In this document: positions 16,522 through 25,270 of the stretch, one piece after another
Numbering within the stretch: the stretch's first letter is position 1
Layout: each line of letters starts with the position of its first letter
Assembly: GCF_900142225.1 (NCBI RefSeq)
Contig: NZ_FRAD01000017.1
Coordinates: forward strand, 8,074-72,073
Direction of reading: 5' to 3'
DNA from: Hathewaya proteolytica DSM 3090
GTDB taxonomy: Bacteria; Bacillota; Clostridia; Clostridiales; Clostridiaceae
Length of the DNA stretch: 64,000 bases
The notes under the pieces: model-generated
Told to the model about the DNA's origin: nothing
What the model saw: only the letters and a program-made list of their open reading frames with translations
Databases searched by the model: none
Made by a program: the position numbers and the translations under genes

Positions 16522-17847
16522 ATGATGGAAATAGACAAATTTCGAAAGGGTGGGGTAACTATAAGCTTTAAATTGAAAGTCACAGAATGGAAAAAAAGTT
16601 CGTGGTTCATTGCCATAAATATAGCGCTTTTGTCGCAGGTATATCTTCAAACAAACATGTTCAATCTAAGAATTTCTATGGGAATTGTAATGTTGCCTGT
16701 GTATTATTATATGATGAGTCATATTAATTTTATTTACACAGGGTTGCTATCATCTTTATGCGTATATTCTATGAGAATAATGACGTATACATCTTTTAAT
16801 GGTTTTAATATGAAAAATTTATACAATGGAGTTTATACATTTTTCCCAGAAATATTCTTTTATGTAGTTTATTTTTGTGCATTTGGTTTTTTAACAGCAA
16901 AACTAAATCACAGGAGAAAAAAGAATGTGTTGTTGTACCTCTGTCTTATATGCGATTTTACGGCAAATCTTAGCGAGATGTTAATAAGGAGTTTCATCAA
17001 TAACAGCAGTATTAATTTACAAGGAATTTTGGGAATCGCAGTGTTTGCCCTACTTAGATCCTTGCTGATTTGGGCCATAATAAACATTATGGATAGGTAT
17101 TCTTTACTTATCTCTAGAAGGGAGCATGAGGTCAGGTATAAAAAACTTTTAGATACCACCTCTAGATTAAAAACTGAATTGTATTGGATGGAAAAAAGTA
17201 TGGCGGATATTGAACAAGTCATGGGAAACGCTTACGATCTTTACAACAACATCAGCGATGATGATGTGATAAAGGGTGAAGTTCTATCCATAGCAAAGGA
17301 CATTCATGAGATAAAAAAACAGAATATGTTGGTCCTTAGAGGACTTGAAGAGACACTAGAGGATAGGCAAGAGGAGAATGGTATGAGCATGGAGGATATT
17401 TTTGATATCCTAAATAGTTCCATGAAAAAATACATGACCAACACTGAAAAAAATGTTAATTTAAAATTTAGAACCACAGTAAATTTCAATACAAAAAGGC
17501 ACTACTATATAATGTCCATATTGAGAAACCTTATAATGAATGCCATGGATGCCTCTAGGGAGCAGGGATATATTTATATATGTGAAGAACAAGAGGGAAG
17601 TTGTTGTAAACTCACCATTAAGGATAATGGTGATGGTATAAGCACTGAAAACATGAAATATATATTTTCACCGGGCTTTTCTACTAAAATAAATTACGAT
17701 ACGGGCAGCGTAAACAGAGGGCTAGGTTTAAGCATCGTAAAAGAAATAGTTGAAAATAAGCTAGGCGGACATATGAAGGTAGAGTCTAGGATAAATGAGT
17801 TTACCATATTCACAATTTATATACCATTAAGTAATCTTACAGAATAG
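16522..17847 (+). CDS. GlnK/YcbA-like sensor histidine kinase
   Basis: A 441-residue kinase. Residues 30-200 hold about six membrane helices with very short loops. A coiled-coil linker leads to the H-box DIHEIKKQN, with a following RGLEE segment typical of the YcbA/GlnK family rather than of the HisKA_1 SHELRTP type. The ATPase domain has the N-box ILRNLIMNAMDAS, D-box DNGDGIS and G-box RGLGLSIVKEIV. It is followed by a YcbB/GlnL-type regulator, matching the Bacillus subtilis GlnK-GlnL arrangement, where the pair responds to glutamine and controls a transporter. The signal here is unknown. Confidence 0.88.
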   Translation: MMEIDKFRKGGVTISFKLKVTEWKKSSWFIAINIALLSQVYLQTNMFNLRISMGIVMLPVYYYMMSHINFIYTGLLSSLCVYSMRIMTYTSFNGFNMKNLYNGVYTFFPEIFFYVVYFCAFGFLTAKLNHRRKKNVLLYLCLICDFTANLSEMLIRSFINNSSINLQGILGIAVFALLRSLLIWAIINIMDRYSLLISRREHEVRYKKLLDTTSRLKTELYWMEKSMADIEQVMGNAYDLYNNISDDDVIKGEVLSIAKDIHEIKKQNMLVLRGLEETLEDRQEENGMSMEDIFDILNSSMKKYMTNTEKNVNLKFRTTVNFNTKRHYYIMSILRNLIMNAMDASREQGYIYICEEQEGSCCKLTIKDNGDGISTENMKYIFSPGFSTKINYDTGSVNRGLGLSIVKEIVENKLGGHMKVESRINEFTIFTIYIPLSNLTE

Positions 17848-17874
17848 GCAAATTAGAAAAGGCAAATTAGAAAA
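17847..17874. repeat. Perfect 14-bp tandem duplication before the regulator start
   Basis: GGCAAATTAGAAAA occurs twice in direct contact (17847-17860 and 17861-17874), beginning at the last base of the kinase stop codon and running into the ribosome binding site (AAAAGGAAG) of the next gene. It looks like a recent slippage duplication. Confidence 0.85.
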
Positions 17875-17888
17875 GGAAGTGAAGTCTG

Positions 17889-18758
17889 TTGAATATTATT
17901 ATTGTAGAAGATGATCTTAATGTATGTTTCATACTTAAGAAAATTATAGAAGATAGGGGTTGTGGTGTTGTACAGGGTGTCTTTACTGACCCGCGGGAAG
18001 CTCAAGATTATATAGTGTCACACAACCCAGATATAGTTTTAGTGGACCTTTTAATGTCTGGGGTAGACGGTATTTCCCTAGTTAGAAATTGCAGAGATAA
18101 CGGAGTGGACACATCCTTCATAATGATCTCCCAAGTAAACTCTAAGGATATTGTGGCGAAGGCGTATGAAAATGGTGTAGAGTTTTACATAAATAAACCT
18201 GTAAATGCCGTGGAAGTTGAAAAGGTTATATCTAAGGTGATGGAAAGTATAAACTTGAGAAAAAAATTGACTACCATAGGCAGCGTCTTTGGTATGGATG
18301 AGTTAAAGGCAGATAATGTATATAAAAATCCAAGCTCAGAAAATAAGTGGAAATTAGCTAATAATAATGAAGATTATGTAAAGGCAGATGAGGTAATGAA
18401 GAAGTTAGGGTTACTTGGAGAGGCAGGATGTACAGATATACGCAACATAATAGGCTACATAACAGAAAATAATATAAACATAAACAATTATACTTTAAAG
18501 GAACTGTTGTCTATCTTTAATGAAAATTATAAATCTCTAGAGCAGAGAATAAGGAGAACTAGCGCTGTGGGGTTGAAAAACCTTGCAAATCTAGGCATAG
18601 AGGATTACATGAATGATATTTTCACTGAATTTTCTACTAGCCTATATAGTTTTGAAGAGGTAAAGAAGGAAATGGACTACATAAGAGGTCGCAGAGTAAT
18701 GGGTGGCAAGGTCAATGTAAAGAAGTTTTTAGAAGGCATTCTTATGTATTGTAGATAA
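17889..18758 (+). CDS. YcbB/GlnL-type response regulator
   Basis: A 289-residue protein starting at TTG 17889 after AAAAGGAAG. The receiver has acidic residues E7/D8/D9, phosphoacceptor D53 (IVLVDLLMSGVDGIS) and Lys in YINKPVNAVEV. Beyond residue 155 the effector is not a winged helix. It matches the YcbB domain (MKKLGLLGEAGCTDIRNIIGYI, then LEQRIRRTSAVGLKNLANLG and IRGRRVMGGK). GlnL of B. subtilis, the type member, binds tandem TTTTGT-N4-TTTTGT repeats and activates glutamine-use genes. Its kinase is the gene upstream. Similar repeats lie just downstream, before the PfoR-like gene. Confidence 0.9.
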   Translation: MNIIIVEDDLNVCFILKKIIEDRGCGVVQGVFTDPREAQDYIVSHNPDIVLVDLLMSGVDGISLVRNCRDNGVDTSFIMISQVNSKDIVAKAYENGVEFYINKPVNAVEVEKVISKVMESINLRKKLTTIGSVFGMDELKADNVYKNPSSENKWKLANNNEDYVKADEVMKKLGLLGEAGCTDIRNIIGYITENNININNYTLKELLSIFNENYKSLEQRIRRTSAVGLKNLANLGIEDYMNDIFTEFSTSLYSFEEVKKEMDYIRGRRVMGGKVNVKKFLEGILMYCR

Positions 18759-18774
18759 TTTTACCTTGTGAGAA

Positions 18775-18817
18775 ACAAGTTGAAACATTTTAAAAACAAA
18801 TTGAAACAAATTGAAAC
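18775..18817. promoter_or_regulatory. Three phased 12-bp direct repeats, candidate GlnL-like operator
   Basis: ACAAGTTGAAAC (18775-18786), ACAAATTGAAAC (18796-18807) and ACAAATTGAAAC (18806-18817) start 21 and 10 bases apart, i.e. on one face of the helix. On the minus strand the last two read ATTTGT-TTCA-ATTTGT, which differs from the B. subtilis GlnL site (TTTTGT-N4-TTTTGT) only in the first base of each half. They lie between the GlnL-like gene and the PfoR-like gene, ~90 bases before the latter's start. Confidence 0.65.
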
Positions 18818-18907
18818 TTTGGGTAACCTGTGTTTTATACTCTTTGAAAGAAAAAAAGATGTACTTAAAACTTTCTACACTATAAAACAGGTAAAGGAGT
18901 GTTCAAG

Positions 18908-20017
18908 TTGTTCGATGTGGTAAAAGGTATAGGATTATTACTATTGACTCTGGGCATGTTTTCAGTGTTCAGCTTCAAAGCACCAAAGGGAAGTAAAGCT
19001 ATGTCTGGACTTGCCAATGCAGCGGTGGCTACGTTTCTTGTAGAGGCAATACACAGATATATAAGCGGAGATTTTATTGGAGTTCAATTTTTGGCACAAG
19101 TAGGAACAGTTTCAGGCAGTATGGGAGGCGTGGCGGCAGCAATACTTGTACCTATAGCCATGGGTGTAACACCAGTGTACGCTGTAGTTGCAGGTGTGGC
19201 CTTAGGCGGTTTTGGAATTTTGCCTGGATTCTTTGCGGGCTACATAGTTGGACTTATAGCGCCAATTATGGAGAAAAAGTTGCCAGAAGGACTGGACGTA
19301 GTTGTAGGGGCTATACTTATAGCACCACTGGCTAGAGGGCTTGCCATATTAATAAATCCAGTGGTAGATATGACTCTTGTAAGTATAGGAAACATGATAT
19401 CTGTAGCGGCAGATCAATCGCCCATTGTTATGGGATTCCTTTTAGGAGGAATAATGAAGATGATATGTACTTCACCGCTAAGTTCCATGGCCATAACAGC
19501 AATGTTGGGTTTGAGGGGCTTGGCAATGGGTATAGCGGCCATAGCTTGTGTAGGTGGTTCTTTCACTAATGGAATCATATTCAAAAAATTGAAACTTGGA
19601 AACAATAGCAACGTAATAGCGGTAATGTTGGAACCTTTGACCCAGGCACATATAATAACTAAAAACCCCGTGCCTATTTATTGCTCAAACTTCTTTGGCG
19701 GAGGACTATCTGGTTTAGCAGCTGCCTACTTTGGTATAATAAACAATGCCCCAGGAACGGCGTCTCCAATACCAGGTCTTTTAGCACCTTTTGCTTTCAA
19801 TAAGCCTATGAACGTAATCCTTGCAATAGCTTTTGCAGCACTAGGTGGAACTGTATCCGGATACATTGGTGCTAAAATCTTTGCAGCTATTAGAAGAAAG
19901 AACGGAACAGTAGTAGTTGCAAATACTTCAGATGAAAAAGAAGTATACGAGAAAAAAGAAGTATATGATAAAAAAGTAGATACCATAGAGCTAAAAGGAA
20001 GCAATGTTTTAAACTAG
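18908..20017 (+). CDS. PfoR-like PTS EIIC_2-family membrane protein
   Basis: TTG 18908 is chosen because AAAGGAG ends 8 bases upstream; GTG 18899 overlaps that site. The ~369-residue protein has about ten membrane helices rich in Gly and Ala. It shows the family motifs GSMGGVAAAILVPIAMGVTP, SPLSSMAITAMLGL and NFFGGGLSG of the stand-alone EIIC_2 group, which includes C. perfringens PfoR. No EIIA or EIIB gene is adjacent, so it may not be a classical sugar PTS permease. Its soluble C-terminal tail carries near-repeats of KKEVY. Control by the upstream YcbA/YcbB-like system is inferred from the repeats at 18775-18817. Confidence 0.82.
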   Translation: MFDVVKGIGLLLLTLGMFSVFSFKAPKGSKAMSGLANAAVATFLVEAIHRYISGDFIGVQFLAQVGTVSGSMGGVAAAILVPIAMGVTPVYAVVAGVALGGFGILPGFFAGYIVGLIAPIMEKKLPEGLDVVVGAILIAPLARGLAILINPVVDMTLVSIGNMISVAADQSPIVMGFLLGGIMKMICTSPLSSMAITAMLGLRGLAMGIAAIACVGGSFTNGIIFKKLKLGNNSNVIAVMLEPLTQAHIITKNPVPIYCSNFFGGGLSGLAAAYFGIINNAPGTASPIPGLLAPFAFNKPMNVILAIAFAALGGTVSGYIGAKIFAAIRRKNGTVVVANTSDEKEVYEKKEVYDKKVDTIELKGSNVLN

Positions 20018-20034
20018 AATGTTAAATTCCTTGA

Positions 20035-20070
20035 GACTATCTTAAAATAATTTTAAGATAGTCTTTTTTT
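20035..20070 (+). terminator. Rho-independent terminator
   Basis: A perfect stem GACTATCTTAAAA / TTTTAAGATAGTC followed by TTTTTTT, closing the PfoR-like gene. Confidence 0.92.
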
Positions 20071-20167
20071 ATGGTATCATTATCTTATGGGGATAAAGCA
20101 AAATTTGTTATTGAAGTATGCTTGTATACAATGATTTTTTTGTGAAATTATATAAAGGATGGTGTGC

Positions 20168-20908
20168 ATGATGTGGCAAGGATTTAAAGAATTAGTTTTA
20201 ACGGATAAAATACGTGAAAACAAAGAAGTAACATCGTTTTATTTCAAGGCTGTTGATGGCGGTAAGCTTCAGCTTCACAAACCAGGTCAATTTCTGCCAA
20301 TCGATGTTAATTCTAAGGATGAAAAGTACAAAAGTGCTATGAGAACGTACAGTTTGTCTATGAAACCTAATGAGGAGATTTACAGAATCAGTGTAAAAAA
20401 AGTGGAGGGAGGGCTTATAAGCACTTATCTCACCGATGAATTTAAGGTGGGAGACGTGATAAAGGCTTTGCCACCTACGGGAAAGTTTGTCTTAAATGAA
20501 AACAGCAATAAACCTCTTGTTTTACTTTCAGGTGGTATAGGAATAACACCACTACTATCCATGTTATATGAAGCAGTGAATTCAAAGAGGGAGATAATTT
20601 TTGTTCAGGCAGTGCAGAATAGCTCTGTCCAAACCTTTGGGGATGACATAAAAAATCTTCAAAAATATTATGGAAACCTTAAATCCATAGTGTTTTATAG
20701 CAAACCTTTACCAGAGGATATTGTGCATGAAGACTATGATTTTGAAGGTTATCTAACAGAACAGTGGATAAAAGACAATTTACCTTGGGATGGTGACTTT
20801 TATTTCTGCGGTCCACCACCATTTATGAGTAATATCGAAAACGCTTTAAAGGCCATGGCCGTGAAAGAAGAGAATATAAATTTTGAATTCTTTGGTTCAG
20901 GAAAGTAA
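20168..20908 (+). CDS. Flavohemoprotein-type FAD/NAD(P)H oxidoreductase without globin domain
   Basis: A 246-residue protein (ATG 20168, 9 bases after AAAGG; an upstream ATG at 20159 overlaps that site). The FAD-binding motif RTYSLS lies near residue 60. The NAD(P)H part has SGGIGITPLLSML and FYFCGPPPFM. This is the reductase module found at the C-terminus of Hmp flavohemoglobins, but the globin domain is absent and there is no C-terminal ferredoxin domain. It could reduce a separate partner, such as a hybrid-cluster protein or other redox protein. A Crp-family regulator and thioredoxin lie just downstream, which suggests redox or nitrosative stress by inference only. Confidence 0.85.
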   Translation: MMWQGFKELVLTDKIRENKEVTSFYFKAVDGGKLQLHKPGQFLPIDVNSKDEKYKSAMRTYSLSMKPNEEIYRISVKKVEGGLISTYLTDEFKVGDVIKALPPTGKFVLNENSNKPLVLLSGGIGITPLLSMLYEAVNSKREIIFVQAVQNSSVQTFGDDIKNLQKYYGNLKSIVFYSKPLPEDIVHEDYDFEGYLTEQWIKDNLPWDGDFYFCGPPPFMSNIENALKAMAVKEENINFEFFGSGK

Positions 20909-21034
20909 AGTTGTATACTGTTCTGTGATTAAGTCACTGATTAATAATAATAATAGTGTATAATAAGAGTATAAACAAATGAAACAAGACAAACAATAAA
21001 AATAAAATATATTATATATTAAGGAGAGGATATT

Positions 21035-21346
21035 ATGTCAGCACTACACATCACAAACGAAAATTTTGAATCAGAGGTAATGAACTCTGATAAACCAGTA
21101 TTGATAGACTTTTGGGCATCTTGGTGTGGACCTTGCCAGAGACTTTTGCCAGTAATAGAGGAATTGGCAGATGAGGTTACAGAGGCGAAGATATGCAAGG
21201 TGAACGTAGACGAACAACGTGACTTGGCAAAGAAATTCAGAGTTATGAGCATACCTACACTTGTAGTAATTAAAAACGGAAATGTGGTTACTTCATCTGC
21301 AGGATTTAGAGAAAAGGATGAGATTCTTAAATTATTAGGCTTATAA
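21035..21346 (+). CDS. trxA: Thioredoxin
   Basis: A 103-residue protein of standard thioredoxin length. The active site is WCGPC (C31 and C34) in FWASWCGPCQ. The cis-proline motif is MSIPTLVVIKNG, and the buried Asp of the second strand (VLIDFW) is present. It reduces protein disulfides in the cytoplasm. No thioredoxin reductase gene adjoins it, although the gene upstream is an FAD/NAD(P)H reductase of another family. The ribosome binding site is AAGGAGAGG. Confidence 0.96.
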   Translation: MSALHITNENFESEVMNSDKPVLIDFWASWCGPCQRLLPVIEELADEVTEAKICKVNVDEQRDLAKKFRVMSIPTLVVIKNGNVVTSSAGFREKDEILKLLGL

Positions 21347-21382
21347 TAAACAGTTAACTTGAAATAAAATTGGATTTAAAAA

Positions 21383-21446
21383 AAGGGAAGATAAGCGCAA
21401 GGCTTGCTAGATACTTATAGCAAACTGCGCAATCTTCCCTTATTTG
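21383..21446. terminator. Bidirectional terminator overlapping the crp-family 3' end
   Basis: AAGGGAAGAT (21383-21392) pairs with ATCTTCCCTT (21432-21441), with a further inner stem (GCGC and TTGCTA / TAGCAA). A-runs and T-runs flank it. The right arm lies inside the last codons of the minus-strand regulator gene. Confidence 0.75.
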
Positions 21447-22089
21447 TTATGGTAATTTTGCCACGTGATAAACCTACCATGCCTTCATTGGAAAAATATT
21501 TTAGCATTCTTGACACCACTTCCCTTGCAGAACCTACGTGTTTTGCAATCTCTTCGTGGGTGATGTATAAAATATCACTGCCAGTATTCAAACTTTCATC
21601 TAATAAAAATGATGCAAGTCGTTTGTCAAAGCTTGTGAAAAGGATTTGTTGCATTGACCACATAACATCGGAAAATCTTTCCGTGGCCAATTTGTAGGCA
21701 TAGAGTTCAACATGCATATTTTCTTTAAATAGCTGAGAAAAAGTCAGAGAATCTATTTCTAATATGTAACATTCAGATTGGGCTACAATGTACACGTCAA
21801 AGTTGATAGTCTTAAGAACGCAAGAAGCGGAGAATACGCACACTTCTCCGGGTTCAATTCTGTAAAGTGTTACTTCTCTTCCATCCTCTGAAGTCATATA
21901 GATTCGAAGGGTACCAGTCTTTACAATTATCAACCCCACACATTCACTATTATAGCCGGTTATGGACTGGCCTTTTTCATAGTGTCCAACAGTAGAACTA
22001 GAAATCAGTAAATTCTTCTGCTCTTCAGTTAAGTCATGCCAAAATGGCAATCTGCTCTCTAGAAATTCAATATTATCATTTTTAACCAA
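21415..22089 (-). CDS. Crp/Fnr-family transcriptional regulator
   Basis: A 224-residue protein starting at TTG 22089 with GGGGGA upstream. The N-terminal cyclic-nucleotide-like beta-roll (about 20-120) includes VKTGTLRIYMTSEDGREVTL and PGEVCVFSASCVL. The C-terminal HTH (about 165-215) contains THEEIAKHVGSAREVVSRML, the Crp_2 recognition motif. The Cys pair in CVFSASC is common in clostridial members, but there is no FNR-type N-terminal Cys cluster. It converges on trxA. A palindrome sits in its own promoter region. Likely effectors (redox, NO, heme) cannot be told from the sequence. Confidence 0.9.
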   Translation of the reverse strand: MVKNDNIEFLESRLPFWHDLTEEQKNLLISSSTVGHYEKGQSITGYNSECVGLIIVKTGTLRIYMTSEDGREVTLYRIEPGEVCVFSASCVLKTINFDVYIVAQSECYILEIDSLTFSQLFKENMHVELYAYKLATERFSDVMWSMQQILFTSFDKRLASFLLDESLNTGSDILYITHEEIAKHVGSAREVVSRMLKYFSNEGMVGLSRGKITITNKGRLRSLL

Positions 22090-22118
22090 GATTAATTCCC
22101 CCTTATAGTTTAATGATA

Positions 22119-22131
22119 CCTTGCGTCAAGG
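22119..22131. promoter_or_regulatory. Palindrome upstream of the Crp-family gene
   Basis: CCTTG-CGT-CAAGG forms a perfect 5-bp inverted repeat 30 bases upstream of the regulator's start codon. Its position near the expected promoter suggests autoregulation; this is inference. Confidence 0.35.
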
Positions 22132-22221
22132 AAAATATCAACAGTGCTTAAAAAGAGGGGTAATTATGGATATAAAAATATGATATAATAATTCTAATGT
22201 TATGGATTTGGAGGGGATTTA

Positions 22222-25182
22222 ATGAATTATAACAGCTTAGTTGAAGAGACATTATTATATAATATAGAACCAAAATCAGTTGAAGAAATAGATCCTATAT
22301 CAGATGATATAATGGGGGCTTCCAAGGCGGCTTTTATAGATTCAAGAACAAATTGTAAAAATTTCTTAATGCCTAAATTGTTGATAAATGATAACAAGAA
22401 GGGCATTAAGGTATTAAATTATATAGAATCACAGCTTAAAAGCTGCAATGAGTTTATGATATCTGTAGCATTTATAACTAGTAGTGGTCTTATAACTTTG
22501 ATTCAAATTTTAGACGAACTTAAAAATAGGGGGATTAAGGGTAGAATAATAACTACTGACTATTTGAATTTCAGTGAGCCTAAGGCTTTACGAAAATTAT
22601 TAAGTTTTAGCAACATATCAGTAAGGGTGTATACAAAAGAAGAATTTCATACTAAGGGATATATTTTTAAATATGATGATTACTACAAATTTGTGGTAGG
22701 TAGTTCAAATTTAACCCAAAAAGCACTTACAAAGAATAAGGAATGGAATGTAACGGTATCATCATTAGAAAATGGGGCTTTGAGTGACGAGGTGTTAAAT
22801 GAGTTTAAATTTATGTGGAAAGACTCAATTGAGCTTACTGAAGAGTGGATAAGTTCCTATGAAGAACTATACAGACAACAGAGGAGCTTTGCAAAGAAGA
22901 GCTTGGTACCTAGATTGGAACAATACAAGCTGAAACCAAACAGAATGCAGGCAGAGGCTATATGTTCATTAAAAAATCTTAGAGAGAACCACAAAGAAAA
23001 GGCATTGTTAATATCAGCTACGGGAACTGGAAAAACATATCTTTCGGCTTTTGATGTGAGAGAGTTTAATCCTAAAAGGGCATTGTTCATAGTTCACAGA
23101 GAACAGATTGCTAGACAGGCTATGGAAAGTTATAGGAATGTATTTGGAGACACAAGAACCATGGGAATATTATCTGGTGTATCAAAGGAAGTACATTGTG
23201 ACTTTATATTTTGCACTGTGCAAACTTTGAGCAAGGAGGAAACTCTTGGGTGCTTTAAACCAGATGAATTTGATTATATTGTAATAGATGAAGTGCACAA
23301 GGCGGGGGCATCATCTTACCATAGAATATTTGAATACTTTAAACCTAAGTTCTTGCTGGGGATGACTGCCACCCCAGAAAGAAATGATGATTTTAATATT
23401 TTTGAGTTGTTTGATTATAATATTGCTTATGAAATAAGGCTAAAGCAAGCTTTAGAAAATGATCTGCTTTGTCCATTTCATTATTTTGGAATATCTGATA
23501 TAAATGTTGATGGTGTGGAGATGACGGACAATACGGAGTTTAGATATTTGGTTCAAGATGAAAGAGTGGAGCACATAATTGAAAAAATTAATTTCTATGG
23601 ATATTACGGTGATAGAGTAAAGGGGTTAGTTTTTTGTAGCAATAAAAATGAAGCTAGGGAATTATCTATTAAATTCAATGAACGCGGATATAGAACTTTG
23701 GCTCTTACTGGGGATGATAGCCAAAGTGTACGTGAAGAAGCCATTGAAAGAGTGGAACAGGACAGCAACGAAAATGCTCTGGACTATATATTTACGGTGG
23801 ATATATTTAATGAAGGTGTTGATATACCAGTTATTAATCAGGTTGTAATGCTTCGGCCTACAAAGTCATCTATAATTTTTGTTCAACAGCTTGGAAGAGG
23901 GCTTAGAAAAAATCCATCAAAAGAGTATGTAGTTGTCATCGATTTTGTGGGTAATTACAATAATAATTTCATGATTCCCATAGCTTTATCAGGGGACAGA
24001 ACTTATAACAAGGACAATATTAGAAGATATGTAGTTGAAGGAAGTAGGATTATACCGGGGTGTTCTACTATAAATTTTGATGAAGTAGCTCGAAAAAGAA
24101 TTTTTGAAGCCATCGATAAAGCTAATTTTTCTGAGGTAAAGCTGATTAAGGAAAAGTATATTGCATTGAAAAATAAAATAGGATATATTCCTAGTTTAAT
24201 GGACTTTGAGCGTTACGATGAAATAGATCCTTTAAGAATTTTCGAAAACAAATCCCTTGGAACTTATCATAGGTTTTTGTGTAAGTATGATGAAGAATAT
24301 AAGATTAAATTAGACGATGGGGAGCAGTTGTTCATAGAATTTATATCAAAAAAACTTTGTTGTGGGAAGCGTCCGCATGAGCTTTTGCTTATTAAACTTT
24401 GTCTAGAACAGACTACAAGTTTAATGGGTAAGCTAAAATTGAAATTAATGGAAAAATATAATATAAGTTTTACATCTCATACGGAGCTATCTGTAGTTAA
24501 TATGCTTACTAATGAATTTCCAGTAGGTACAGGTAAAAAAACATATGAGAAATGTATATTCATTGAAAAGTATGAAAATGACTATAGAGTATCATCCTCT
24601 TTTAAAGGTATGTTAGAGAACCGTGATTTTAAAAATATGGTTAATGAACTTGTAGACTTTGGTTTGAATAGATTTGAAAAGCAATACATCAACAGATATA
24701 TGAGCACTAATTTTACTCTCTATGAAAAATATACATATGAGGATGTATGCTGGCTCTTAGAATGGGAAAAATGCGAGGTAGCCACTAATATTGGTGGATA
24801 TAAATTTAACAGCAAAACAAAAACTTATCCAGTTTTCATAAATTATGATAAAGATGATGATATTCAAGCATCCATTAACTATCATGATAGATTCCTTTCA
24901 CAGAATGAGATTATTGCTATTTCAAAATCAGGAAGAAGTCCTGAATCACCGGATGTTAGGCAAGCTTATAGCGCGGAAAGGGATCATGTTTGCATGCATC
25001 TGTTTGTGAGAAAAAATAAGGATGACAAGATTTCCAAGGAATTTTACTATCTTGGAAGGATAAATACTGTTGGAACTCCTAACCCAATCATCATGAAGGA
25101 GGCAAACAAAAAAGCGGTGGAGATAAAGTATATTTTGCATACTGCTGTTAGAGATGATATTTATGAATATATATGTAGTTAG
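22222..25182 (+). CDS. PLD-nuclease/SF2 helicase/DUF3427 protein
   Basis: A 986-residue protein. The N-terminal ~200 residues are a phospholipase D-like domain with one HxK motif (HTKGYIF, then GSSNLT and NKEWNV). An SF2 helicase core follows: motif I ATGTGKT near residue 272, motif II DEVH near residue 355, motif III MTATP, and motif VI QLGRGLRK. The C-terminal ~400 residues (IGGYKFNSKTKTYPVFINY and VFINYDKDDD around residue 860, then LHTAVRDDIYEYI) match DUF3427. Such fusions are patchily distributed and often lie near DNA-modification or defence genes, though none is adjacent here. A role in DNA restriction or repair is inferred. A TATAAT box lies 33 bases upstream of the start. Confidence 0.85.
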   Translation: MNYNSLVEETLLYNIEPKSVEEIDPISDDIMGASKAAFIDSRTNCKNFLMPKLLINDNKKGIKVLNYIESQLKSCNEFMISVAFITSSGLITLIQILDELKNRGIKGRIITTDYLNFSEPKALRKLLSFSNISVRVYTKEEFHTKGYIFKYDDYYKFVVGSSNLTQKALTKNKEWNVTVSSLENGALSDEVLNEFKFMWKDSIELTEEWISSYEELYRQQRSFAKKSLVPRLEQYKLKPNRMQAEAICSLKNLRENHKEKALLISATGTGKTYLSAFDVREFNPKRALFIVHREQIARQAMESYRNVFGDTRTMGILSGVSKEVHCDFIFCTVQTLSKEETLGCFKPDEFDYIVIDEVHKAGASSYHRIFEYFKPKFLLGMTATPERNDDFNIFELFDYNIAYEIRLKQALENDLLCPFHYFGISDINVDGVEMTDNTEFRYLVQDERVEHIIEKINFYGYYGDRVKGLVFCSNKNEARELSIKFNERGYRTLALTGDDSQSVREEAIERVEQDSNENALDYIFTVDIFNEGVDIPVINQVVMLRPTKSSIIFVQQLGRGLRKNPSKEYVVVIDFVGNYNNNFMIPIALSGDRTYNKDNIRRYVVEGSRIIPGCSTINFDEVARKRIFEAIDKANFSEVKLIKEKYIALKNKIGYIPSLMDFERYDEIDPLRIFENKSLGTYHRFLCKYDEEYKIKLDDGEQLFIEFISKKLCCGKRPHELLLIKLCLEQTTSLMGKLKLKLMEKYNISFTSHTELSVVNMLTNEFPVGTGKKTYEKCIFIEKYENDYRVSSSFKGMLENRDFKNMVNELVDFGLNRFEKQYINRYMSTNFTLYEKYTYEDVCWLLEWEKCEVATNIGGYKFNSKTKTYPVFINYDKDDDIQASINYHDRFLSQNEIIAISKSGRSPESPDVRQAYSAERDHVCMHLFVRKNKDDKISKEFYYLGRINTVGTPNPIIMKEANKKAVEIKYILHTAVRDDIYEYICS

Positions 25183-25270
25183 TGAATAGAATAATCATTG
25201 CAGAATTAAAAAGGTTAGAATGGGGAAAGCTAATTGAGTAAAATGCTTAACTTGGAATCGGAGGTTTGCA

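Noticed and set aside
21404..21697. Plus-strand frame of 97 codons
   Set aside because: Antisense to the Crp-family gene and overlapping its terminator.
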